From Saccoglossus kowalevskii (Eukaryota; Hemichordata; Enteropneusta; Harrimaniidae): DNA of 33,443 nt. The stretch spans positions 1 to 33,443 of the forward strand of contig NW_003147620.1 in NCBI RefSeq assembly GCF_000003605.2. Direction: 5' to 3'. Numbering within the stretch: position 1 is the first letter of the stretch; each line of letters starts with the position of its first letter. Below the pieces are notes generated by a model. It had not been told where the DNA came from, ran no database searches, and was given only the letters and a program-made list of their open reading frames with translations. Below, in pieces: positions 26,857 through 33,443 of this stretch. The position numbers were made by a program, and so were the translations under genes.

Positions 26857-26952
26857 TTATCAACATTTTTATTCCAACGTACATACTAACATTTCTCGGG
26901 ATTTGTTACCTAGCCGAAGTTTTAAATTACATCCAATTCCGACGAATATTCA

Positions 26953-27070
26953 GCCTACTGCTAAGCCAACGCTGAATACACCAGTTCTCGTCCGATCACT
27001 GAAGTTAATCTGCATCAGGCATGGTTAGTACTTACATGGGAGACCGGCTGGAATACCACGAGCAGTAGGG
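26953..27070 (+). rRNA. 5S rRNA: 5S rRNA gene copy 125, type D>E, 118 bp
   Basis: CCAACGCTG. One G lost in GGCTGGAATACC. The last base is G (GTAGGG). Confidence 0.7.
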
Positions 27071-27167
27071 TTATCAACATTATTATTCCACCGTACATAC
27101 AAACTTTTTCCCGGGATTTGTTTCCTAGCCGAAGTATTAAATTACATCCAATTCCGACGAATATTCA

Positions 27168-27286
27168 GCCTACTTCCAAACCATTGTAGAATACACCAGT
27201 TCTCGTCCGATCACAGAAGTTAAGCTGCATCGGGCGTGGTTAGTACTTGCATGGGAAACCTGCTGGGAATACCACGAGCAGTAGGC
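27168..27286 (+). rRNA. 5S rRNA: 5S rRNA gene copy 126, type E>F
   Basis: CCTACTTCC and ATGGGAAACC, as in the copy at 9231. Confidence 0.8.
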
Positions 27287-27383
27287 TTAACAACATTTTT
27301 ATTCCACTGTACATACAAACTTTTTCCCGGGATTTGTTGCCTAGCCGAAGTATTAAATTACATCCAATTCCGACGAATATTCA

Positions 27384-27506
27384 GCCTACTGTCAAACCAT
27401 TGCAGAACACACCAGTTCTCGTCCGATCACTGAAGTTAAGGCGCATCGGGCGTGGTTAGTTCTTTCTTGCACGGGAGACCGGCTGGGAATACCACGTTCA
27501 GTCGGC
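27384..27506 (+). rRNA. 5S rRNA: 5S rRNA gene copy 127, type F>G, 123 bp
   Basis: A 4-bp duplication gives TTAGTTCTTTCTTGCACG, pushing box C away from box A. B>G-type gene directly after F. Confidence 0.7.
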
Positions 27507-27603
27507 TCATCAACATTTTTATTCCACATTACATACTAACTTTTTCCCATGATTTTTTGCCTAGACGAAGCATTAAATGACATACAAGTCGGACGAATAA
27601 TCA

Positions 27604-27721
27604 GCCAACAGCCAAACCATTGCAGAATACACCAGTTCTCATCCGATCACTGTAGTTAAGCTGCATCGGGCGTGGTTAGTACTTGCATGGCAGACCGGCT
27701 GGGAGAACCACGTGCATTAGC
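27604..27721 (+). rRNA. 5S rRNA: 5S rRNA gene copy 128, type G>A, 118 bp
   Basis: CTCATCCG, GGGAGAACC, and one G lost at the end (CATTAGC). Confidence 0.7.
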
Positions 27722-27818
27722 TCATCAACATTTTTATTCCACCGTACATACTAACTTTTTCCCGGGGTTTTTTGCCTAGCCGAAGTATTAAATTACATCC
27801 AATTCCAACGAATATCCA

Positions 27819-27937
27819 GCCTACTGCCAAACCATTGCAGAATACACCAGTTCTCGTCCGATCACTGAAGTTAAGCTGCATCGCGCGTGGTTAGAACTTG
27901 CATGGAAGACCGGCTGGGAATACCATGTGCAGTAGGC
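27819..27937 (+). rRNA. 5S rRNA: 5S rRNA gene copy 129, type A>A'
   Basis: CGCGCG, TTAGAACTTG, ACCATGTG. No indel. Confidence 0.8.
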
Positions 27938-28034
27938 TTATCAACATTTTTATTCCACCGTACATACCAACTTTTTCCCGGGATTTTTTGCCTTGCCGAA
28001 GCGTTAAATTACATCCAATTCCGACGAATATCCA

Positions 28035-28153
28035 GCCTACTGCCAAACCATTGTAGAATACACCAGTTCTCGTCCGATCACAGAAGTTAAGATGCATCGG
28101 GCGTGGTTAGTACTTGCATGGGAGACCTGCTGGGAATACCGCATGCATTAGGC
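28035..28153 (+). rRNA. 5S rRNA: 5S rRNA gene copy 130, type A'>B (second form)
   Basis: GTAGAAT, AAGATG and ACCGCATGCATT. Confidence 0.78.
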
Positions 28154-28250
28154 TTATCAACATTTTTATTCCACCGTACATACCAACTTCTTCCCGGGAT
28201 TTTTTGCCTTGCCGACGCATTAAACGACATGCAATTCTGACGAATATTCA

Positions 28251-28369
28251 GCCTACTGTCAAACCATTGCAGAACACACCAGTTCTTGTCCGATCACTGA
28301 AGTTAAGCAGCATCAGGCGTGGTTAGTACTTGCATGGGAGACCGGCTGGGAATACCACGTGCACTAGGC
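28251..28369 (+). rRNA. 5S rRNA: 5S rRNA gene copy 131, type B>C
   Basis: AAGCAGCATCAGG. Ends GCACTAGGC, a helix I mismatch. Confidence 0.78.
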
Positions 28370-28470
28370 TCATCAACATTTTTATTCCACATTACATATT
28401 AACTTTAACCCAAGTTTTTTTTTTTGCCTAGCCATAGCATTAAATGACATCCAATTCCGACGAATATTCA

Positions 28471-28589
28471 GCCTACTGCCAAACCATTGCAGAATACACC
28501 AGTTCTCGTCGGATCACTGAAGTTAAGCAGCATCGGGCGTGGTTAGTACTTGCATGGGAGACCGGCTGGGTATACCACCTGCAGTAGGC
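28471..28589 (+). rRNA. 5S rRNA: 5S rRNA gene copy 132, type C>D
   Basis: AAGCAGCATCGGG and GGGTATACC. Followed by T3 only. Confidence 0.78.
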
Positions 28590-28685
28590 TTATCAACATT
28601 TATATTTCACCGTACATACTAACATTTCCCGGGATTTGTTGCCTAGCCGAAGTATTAAATTACATCCAATTACGACGAATATTCA

Positions 28686-28804
28686 GCCTACTGCTAAGCC
28701 AATGCTGAATACACCAGTTCTCGTCCGATCACAGAAGTTAAGCTGCATCGGGCGTGGTTAGTACTTGCATGGCAGATCTGCTGGGAATACCACGAGCAGT
28801 AGGC
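28686..28804 (+). rRNA. 5S rRNA: 5S rRNA gene copy 133, type D>F
   Basis: D-type 5' part (GCTAAGCCAATGCTG) with E>F-type 3' part. ATGGCAGATCTGC is private. Confidence 0.76.
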
Positions 28805-28901
28805 TTATCAACATTTTTATTCCACTGTACATACAAACTTTTTCCCGGGATTTGTTGCCTAGCCGCAGTATTAAATTACATCCAATTCCGACGAATATTC
28901 A

Positions 28902-29020
28902 GCCTACTGCCAAACCATTGTAGAATACACCAGTTCTTGTCAGATCACTGAAGTTAGGATGCATCGGGCGTGGTTAGTACTTGCATGGGAGACCGGCTGG
29001 GAATACCACCTGCAGTAGGC
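28902..29020 (+). rRNA. 5S rRNA: 5S rRNA gene copy 134, type F>D
   Basis: GTAGAAT, CTTGTCAGATCACTG and TTAGGATG, then C>D-like ACCACCTG. Confidence 0.77.
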
Positions 29021-29116
29021 TTATCAACATTTTAATTCCACCGTACATACTAACATTTCCCGGGATTTGTTGCCTAGCCGAAGTATTAAATTACATCCAA
29101 TTCCGACGAATATTCA

Positions 29117-29235
29117 GCCTACTGCTAAGCCAATGCTGAATACACCAGTTCTCGTCCGATCACTGAAGTTAATCTGCATCAGGCATGGTTAGTACTTACA
29201 TGGGAGACCGGCTGGGAATACCACGAGCAGTAGGC
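29117..29235 (+). rRNA. 5S rRNA: 5S rRNA gene copy 135, type D>E
   Basis: Standard D>E copy. The spacer has ATTATCATTCC. Confidence 0.75.
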
Positions 29236-29332
29236 TTATCAACATTATCATTCCACCGTACATACAAACTTTTTCCCGGGATTTGTTGCCTAGCCGAAGT
29301 ATTAAATTACATCCAATTCCGACGAATATTCA

Positions 29333-29451
29333 GCCTACTGCCAAACCATTATAGAAAACACCAGTTCTTGTCAGATCACAGAAGTTAAGATGCATCGGGC
29401 GTGGTTAGTACTTGCATGGGAGACCTGCTGGGAATACCACATGCGGTAGGC
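29333..29451 (+). rRNA. 5S rRNA: 5S rRNA gene copy 136, type E>B
   Basis: ATTATAGAAAACACC, CTTGTCAG, AAGATG and ATGCGGTAGGC. Confidence 0.78.
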
Positions 29452-29548
29452 TTATCAACATTTTTATTCCACCGTACATACCAACTTTTTCCCGGGATTT
29501 TTTGCTATGCCGAAGCCTTAAACGACATGCAATTCTGACGAATATTCA

Positions 29549-29667
29549 GCCTACTGACAAACCATTGCAGAACACACCAGTTTTCGTCCGATCACTGAAG
29601 TTAAGCTGCATCGGGCGTGGTTAGTACTTGCATGGGAGACCGGCTGGGAATACCATGTGCAGTAGGC
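29549..29667 (+). rRNA. 5S rRNA: 5S rRNA gene copy 137, type B>A, near consensus
   Basis: CTGCATCGGG, TTGCATGGGAGACC and ACCGGCTGGG intact. Departures: ACTGACAAACC, GAACACACC, GTTTTCGTCC and ACCATGTG. Confidence 0.85.
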
Positions 29668-29764
29668 TTATTAACATTTTTATTACACCGTACATACCAA
29701 CTTTTTCCCGGGATTTTTTGCCTAGCCGAAGTATTAAATTACATCCAATTCCGACGAATATCCA

Positions 29765-29883
29765 GCCTACTGCCAAACCATTGCAGAATACACCAGTTCT
29801 CGTCCGATCATTGAAGTTAAGCTGCATCGCGCGTGGTTAGTACATGCATGGAAGACCGGCTGGGAATACCACCTGCAGTAGGC
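29765..29883 (+). rRNA. 5S rRNA: 5S rRNA gene copy 138, type A>B
   Basis: GATCATTG and AGTACATGCATGG. Confidence 0.8.
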
Positions 29884-29980
29884 TTATCAACATTTTTATT
29901 CCACCGTACATACCAACTTTTTCCCGGGATTTTTTGCCTTGCCGAAGCGTTAAACGACATGCAATTCTGACGAATATTCA

Positions 29981-30099
29981 GCCTACTGTCAAAGCATTGC
30001 AGAACACACCAGTTCTTGTCCGATCACTGAAGTTAAGCTGCATCAGGCGTGGTTAGTACTTGCATGGGAGACTGGCTGGGAATACCACGTGCAGTAGGC
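29981..30099 (+). rRNA. 5S rRNA: 5S rRNA gene copy 139, type B>C
   Basis: B>C with AAAGCATTGC. Confidence 0.8.
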
Positions 30100-30199
30100 T
30101 CATCAACATTTTTATTCCACATTACATATTAACTTTAACCCAATTTTTTTTTTTGCCTAGCCGTAGCATTAAATGACATCCAATTCCGACGAATATTCA

Positions 30200-30318
30200 G
30201 CCTACTGCCAAACCATTGCAGAATACACCAGTTCTCGTCGGATCACTGAAGTTAAGCTGCATCGGGCGTGGTTAGTACTTGCTTGGGAGACCGGCTGGGA
30301 ATACCACCTGCAGTAGGC
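30200..30318 (+). rRNA. 5S rRNA: 5S rRNA gene copy 140, type C>D
   Basis: TCGGATC and CTTGCTTGGGAG, with ATCAAATTTTTATTCC after the gene, as at 2959. Confidence 0.8.
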
Positions 30319-30413
30319 TTATCAAATTTTTATTCCACCGTACATACTAACATTTCCCGGGATTTGTTGCCTAGCCGAAGTATTAAATTACATCCAATTC
30401 CGACGAATATTCA

Positions 30414-30532
30414 GCCTACTGCTAAGCCAATGCTGAATACACCAGTTCTCGTCCGATCACTGAAGTTAAGCTGCATCGCGCGTGGTTAGAACTTGCATGG
30501 AAGACCGGCTGGGAATACCATGTGCAGTTGGC
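30414..30532 (+). rRNA. 5S rRNA: 5S rRNA gene copy 141, type D>A'
   Basis: GCTAAGCCAATGCTG 5' part, CGCGCG 3' part. Ends CAGTTGGC. Confidence 0.77.
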
Positions 30533-30629
30533 TTATCAACATTTTTATTCCACCGTACATACCAACTTTTTCCCGGAATTTTTTGCCTTGCCGAAACGTT
30601 AAATTACACCCAATTCCGACGAATATCCA

Positions 30630-30748
30630 GCCTACTGCCAAACCATTGCAGAATACACCAGTTCTCGTCCGATCACTGAAGTTAAGCTGCATCGCGCGTG
30701 GTTAGTACGTGCATGGAAGACCGGCTGGGAATACCACCTGCAGTAGGC
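30630..30748 (+). rRNA. 5S rRNA: 5S rRNA gene copy 142, type A'>B
   Basis: CGCGCG form with AGTACGTGCATGG. Confidence 0.8.
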
Positions 30749-30845
30749 TTAACAACATTTTTATTCCACCGTACACACCAACTTTTTCCCGGGATTTTTT
30801 GCCTTGCCGAAGCGTTAAACGACATGCAATTCTGACGAATATTCA

Positions 30846-30964
30846 GCCTACTGTCAAACCATTGCAGAACACACCAGTTCTTTTCCGATCACTGAAGTTA
30901 AGCTGCATCAGGCGTGGTTAGTACTTGCATGGGAGACTGGCTGGGAATACCACGTGCAGTAGGC
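30846..30964 (+). rRNA. 5S rRNA: 5S rRNA gene copy 143, type B>C
   Basis: B>C with CTTTTCCG in loop C. Confidence 0.8.
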
Positions 30965-31063
30965 TCATCAACATTTTTATTCCACATTACATATTAACTT
31001 TAACCCAATTTTTTTTTTGCCTAGCCATAGCATTAAATGACATCCAATTCCGACGAATGTTCA

Positions 31064-31182
31064 GCCTACTGCCAAACCATTGCAGAATACACCAGTTCTC
31101 GTCGGATCACTGAAGTTAAGCTGCATCGGGCGTGGTTAGTACTTGCTTGGGAGACCGGCTGGGAATACCACCTGCAGTAGGC
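31064..31182 (+). rRNA. 5S rRNA: 5S rRNA gene copy 144, type C>D
   Basis: TCGGATC and CTTGCTTGGGAG. Confidence 0.8.
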
Positions 31183-31277
31183 TTATCAAATTTTTATTCC
31201 ACCGTACATACTAACATTTCTCGGGATTTGTTGCCTAGCCGAAGTATTAAATTACATCCAATTCCGACGAATATTCA

Positions 31278-31396
31278 GCCTACTGCCAAACCATTGTAGA
31301 ATACACCAGTTCTCGTCCGAACACAGAAGTTAAGCTGCATCGGGCGTGGTTAGTACTTGCATGGGAGACCTGCTGGGAATACCACGAGCAGTAGGC
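31278..31396 (+). rRNA. 5S rRNA: 5S rRNA gene copy 145, type D>F
   Basis: E>F-type gene (GTAGAAT, CGAACACAG) directly after D, so E is missing. Confidence 0.8.
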
Positions 31397-31492
31397 TTAT
31401 CAACATTTTTATTCCACTGTACATACAAAATTTTCCCGGGATTTGTTGCCTAGCCGAAGTATTAAATTACATCCAATTCCGACGAACATTCA

Positions 31493-31611
31493 GCCTACTG
31501 CCAAACCATTATAGAATACACCAGTTCTTGTCAGATCACAGAAGTTAAGATGCATCTGGCGTGGTTAGTACTTGCATGGGAGACCTGCTTGGAATACCAC
31601 ATGCAGTAGGT
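31493..31611 (+). rRNA. 5S rRNA: 5S rRNA gene copy 146, type F>B
   Basis: CATCTGGCG, CTGCTTGGAATAC and T as last base (TAGGT). Confidence 0.76.
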
Positions 31612-31708
31612 TTATCAACATTTTTATTCCACCGTACATACCAACTTTTTCCCGGGATTTTTTGCCTTGCCGAAGCGTTAAACGACATGCAATTCTGACG
31701 AATATTCA

Positions 31709-31827
31709 GCCTACTGTCAAACCATTGCAGAACACACCAGTTCTCGTCCGATCACTGAAGTTAAGGCGCATCGGGCGTGGTTAGTTCTTGCACGTGAGAC
31801 CGGCTGGGAATACCACGTTCAGTCGGC
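31709..31827 (+). rRNA. 5S rRNA: 5S rRNA gene copy 147, type B>G
   Basis: Standard B>G with GCACGTGAGACC. Confidence 0.8.
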
Positions 31828-31924
31828 TCATCAACATTTTTATTCCACATTACATACTAACTTTTTCCCATGATTTTTTGCCTAGACGAAGCATTAAATG
31901 ACATACAAGTCGGACGAATAATCA

Positions 31925-32043
31925 GCCAACAGCCAAACCATTGCAGAATACACCAGTTCTCGTCCGCTCACAGAAGTTAAGATGCATCGGGCGTGGTTAG
32001 TACTTGCATGGGAGACCTGCTGGGAATACCACATGCATTAGGC
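31925..32043 (+). rRNA. 5S rRNA: 5S rRNA gene copy 148, type G>B
   Basis: G>A-type start (GCCAACAGCC) joined to an A>B second-form 3' part (AAGATG, ACATGCATT). GTCCGCTCACAG at the join. Confidence 0.75.
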
Positions 32044-32140
32044 TTATCAACATTTTTATTCCACCGTACATACCAACTTTTTCACGGGATTTTTTGCCTT
32101 GCCGAAGCGTTAAACGACATGCAATTCTGACGAATATACA

Positions 32141-32259
32141 GCCTACTGTCAAACCATTGCAGAACACACCAGTTCTCGTCCGATCACTGAAGTTAAGCTG
32201 CATCAGGCGTGGTTAGTACTTGCATGGGAGACTGGCTGGGAATACCACGTGCAGTAGGC
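32141..32259 (+). rRNA. 5S rRNA: 5S rRNA gene copy 149, type B>C
   Basis: Keeps CTCGTCC, unlike most B>C copies. CATCAGG and GACTGG. Confidence 0.82.
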
Positions 32260-32357
32260 TCATCAACATTTTTATTCCACATTACATATTAACTTTAACC
32301 CAATTTTTTTTGCCTAGCCGTAGCATTAAATGACATCCAATTCCCGACGAATATTCA

Positions 32358-32478
32358 GCCTACTGCCAAACCATTGCAGAAATACACCAGTTCTCGTCGG
32401 ATCACTGAAGTTAAGCTGCATCGGGCGTGGTTTAGTACTTGCTTGGGAGTCCGGCTGGGAATACCACCTGCAGTAGGC
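32358..32478 (+). rRNA. 5S rRNA: 5S rRNA gene copy 150, type C>D, 121 bp
   Basis: Extra A in GCAGAAATACACC and extra T in GTGGTTTAGTAC. GGGAGTCCGG in box C. Confidence 0.68.
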
Positions 32479-32573
32479 TTATCAAATTTTTATTCCACCG
32501 TACATACTAACATTTCCCGGGATTTGTTGCCTAGCCGAAGTATTAAATTACATCCAATTCCGACGAATATTCA

Positions 32574-32692
32574 GCCTATTGCTAAGCCAATGCTGAATAC
32601 ACCAGTTCTCATCCGATCACTGAAGTTAATCTGCATCAGGCATGGTTAGTACTTACATGGGAGACCGGCTGGGAATACCACGAGCAGTAGGC
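32574..32692 (+). rRNA. 5S rRNA: 5S rRNA gene copy 151, type D>E
   Basis: Starts GCCTATTG. CTCATCCG. Confidence 0.75.
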
Positions 32693-32789
32693 TTATCAAC
32701 ATTATTATTCCACCGTACATAAAAACTTTTTCCCGGGATTTGTTACCTAGTCGAAGTATTGAATTACATCCAATTTCGACGAATATTCA

Positions 32790-32908
32790 GCCTACTGCCA
32801 AACCATTGTAGAATACACCAGTTCTCGTCCGAACACAGAAGTTAAGCTGCATCGGGCGTGGTTAGTACTTGCATGGGAGACCTGCTGGGAATACCACGAG
32901 CAGTAGGC
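32790..32908 (+). rRNA. 5S rRNA: 5S rRNA gene copy 152, type E>F
   Basis: CCGAACACAG. The upstream box reads ATTGAATTA. Confidence 0.8.
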
Positions 32909-33005
32909 TTATCAACATTTTTATTCCACTGTACATACAAAATTTTTCCCGGGATTTGTTGCCTAGCCGAAGTATTAAATTACATCCAATTCCGACGAAC
33001 ATTCA

Positions 33006-33124
33006 GCCTACTGCCAAACCATTATAGAATACACCAGTTCTTGTCAGATCACAGAAGTTAAGTTGCATCGGGCGTGGTTAGTACTTGCATGGGAGACCTG
33101 CTGGGAATACCACATGCAGTAGGG
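33006..33124 (+). rRNA. 5S rRNA: 5S rRNA gene copy 153, type F>B
   Basis: AAGTTGCATCGGG. The last base is G (GTAGGG). Confidence 0.78.
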
Positions 33125-33220
33125 TTATCAACATTTTTATTCCACCGTACATACCAACTTTTTCCCGGGTTTTTTGCCTTGCCGAAGCGTTAAACGACAT
33201 GCAATTCTGACGAATATTCA

Positions 33221-33339
33221 GCCTACTGTCAAACCATTGCAGAACACACCAGTTCTCGTCCGATCACTGAAGTTAAGGCGCATCGGGCGTGGTTAGTTCT
33301 TGCACGTGAGACCGGCTGGGAATATCACGTTCAGTCGGC
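33221..33339 (+). rRNA. 5S rRNA: 5S rRNA gene copy 154, type B>G
   Basis: GCACGTGAGACC and GGAATATCACG. Ends CAGTCGGC. Confidence 0.8.
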
Positions 33340-33436
33340 TCATCAACATTTTTATTCCACATTACATACTAACTTTTTCCCATGATTTTTTGCCTAGACG
33401 AAGCATTAAATGACATACAAGTCGGACGAATAATCA

Positions 33437-33443
33437 GCCAACA
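33437..33443 (+). rRNA. 5S rRNA: 5S rRNA gene, first 7 bases only (window edge), G>?
   Basis: GCCAACA after a G spacer, as expected for the start of a G>A copy. Confidence 0.6.

Larger units (their letters stand above)
1..33443 (+). repeat. Tandem 5S rDNA array, about 155 units of 216 bp, all seven spacer classes
   Basis: Every 216 bp or so the same unit recurs: a 119-bp 5S rRNA region followed by a spacer of about 97 bp, always in + orientation. Spacer classes, by their marks: A has TAGCCGAAGTATTAAATTAC and ends ATCCA. B has TTGCCGAAGCGTTAAACGAC. C has CACATTACATATTAACTTTA, a long T run and GCCGTAGCATTAAATGAC. D has ACTAACATTTC and GGGATTTGTTGCC. E has AACATTATTATTCC and CATACAAAC. F has CCACTGTACATACAAAC. 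G has CCCATGATTTTTTGCCTAGAC and ACATACAAGTCGGAC. A' is B on the left and A on the right. The preferred order is A-B-C-D-E-F-B-G. Gene copies below are named upstream>downstream spacer. A known animal 5S locus normally has near-identical units, so the class structure is unusual. No break, inversion or foreign insertion was seen. Confidence 0.97.

Noticed and set aside
1-33443. More than 100 open reading frames of about 62 to 110 codons on both strands, many with near-identical products
   Set aside because: The unit is 216 bp, a multiple of three, so any frame open across one unit recurs in the same frame. The + strand frames mostly start at the ATG inside box C and stop within the next unit's gene. 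They overlap 5S genes throughout, occur in two frames and on both strands, and are broken at random by indels. No protein gene is supported.
1-33443. CRISPR-like regular repeat and spacer layout
   Set aside because: The repeated part is a 119-bp 5S gene and the spacers are themselves repeats of seven classes. No short palindromic repeat, leader or cas gene is seen.
1-33443. 5S-derived SINE (SINE3-like) copies
   Set aside because: The units are strictly tandem, have no A-rich tail, no non-5S body and no target-site duplications.
1-33443. Other genes linked to 5S units, such as spliced leader RNA, snRNA or histone genes
   Set aside because: Every spacer is about 97 bp and falls into a known class or hybrid. 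There is no room for, and no sequence of, another gene.
1-33443. Bacterial 5S rRNA or a prokaryotic origin
   Set aside because: The gene is of eukaryotic 5S type with internal Pol III control elements, and there is no 16S or 23S gene in the window.
1-33443. Assigning a species from the 5S sequence
   Set aside because: Similarity to arthropod 5S is from memory only. A database search of the consensus against 5S collections would be needed to name a lineage.

Overview
The window is one uninterrupted head-to-tail tandem array of 5S ribosomal RNA genes, all on the + strand. I read 154 complete gene copies plus a cut copy at each edge. The unit is about 216 bp: a 119-bp 5S region starting GCCTACTG and ending CAGTAGGC, then a spacer of about 97 bp. 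No protein gene, tRNA, mobile element or unique sequence lies between units. The array runs past both ends of the window.

This is eukaryotic nuclear DNA. The 5S sequence, with GAATACACC, TTCTCGTCCGATCACTGAAG, TTAGTACTTGCATGGGAGACC and CTGGGAATACC, looks most like arthropod 5S (insect-like) as I remember those sequences. The species cannot be named. The consensus keeps the 5S fold through paired changes in helices I to V, and it keeps the internal Pol III control region. A TATA-like ATTAAATTA sits at about -32 to -24 and a T5 terminator at +10 to +14 after the gene. The consensus therefore looks like a real 5S gene. Many single copies are damaged, and no copy matches the by-eye consensus at every site.

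The units are not homogeneous. The spacers fall into seven classes, called A to G here, with a few hybrids. By-eye counts over 155 spacers: A 30 (including 6 of an A' hybrid form), B 38, C 21, D 17, E 13, F 17, G 15, other hybrids 4. They follow a preferred order A-B-C-D-E-F-B-G and then A again, an eight-unit higher-order repeat of about 1.73 kb. The order is best kept at 1-1660, 14421-16364 (with an extra hybrid unit), 20037-21767 and 31925-33443. Elsewhere it is shortened, doubled or recombined. Gene copies are named by the spacer before and after them: type B>C means spacer B upstream and spacer C downstream. Each type has its own diagnostic bases inside the gene.

Longer blocks share private variants across the array. 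The start of the window resembles 26159-27056, 8800-9745 resembles 26740-27690, and an A-B-C triplet is doubled at 25509-26738. This is the pattern left by unequal exchange within the array. The array may be a diverged or partly pseudogenised 5S locus, or a 5S-derived satellite. The sequence alone cannot show which copies are transcribed.
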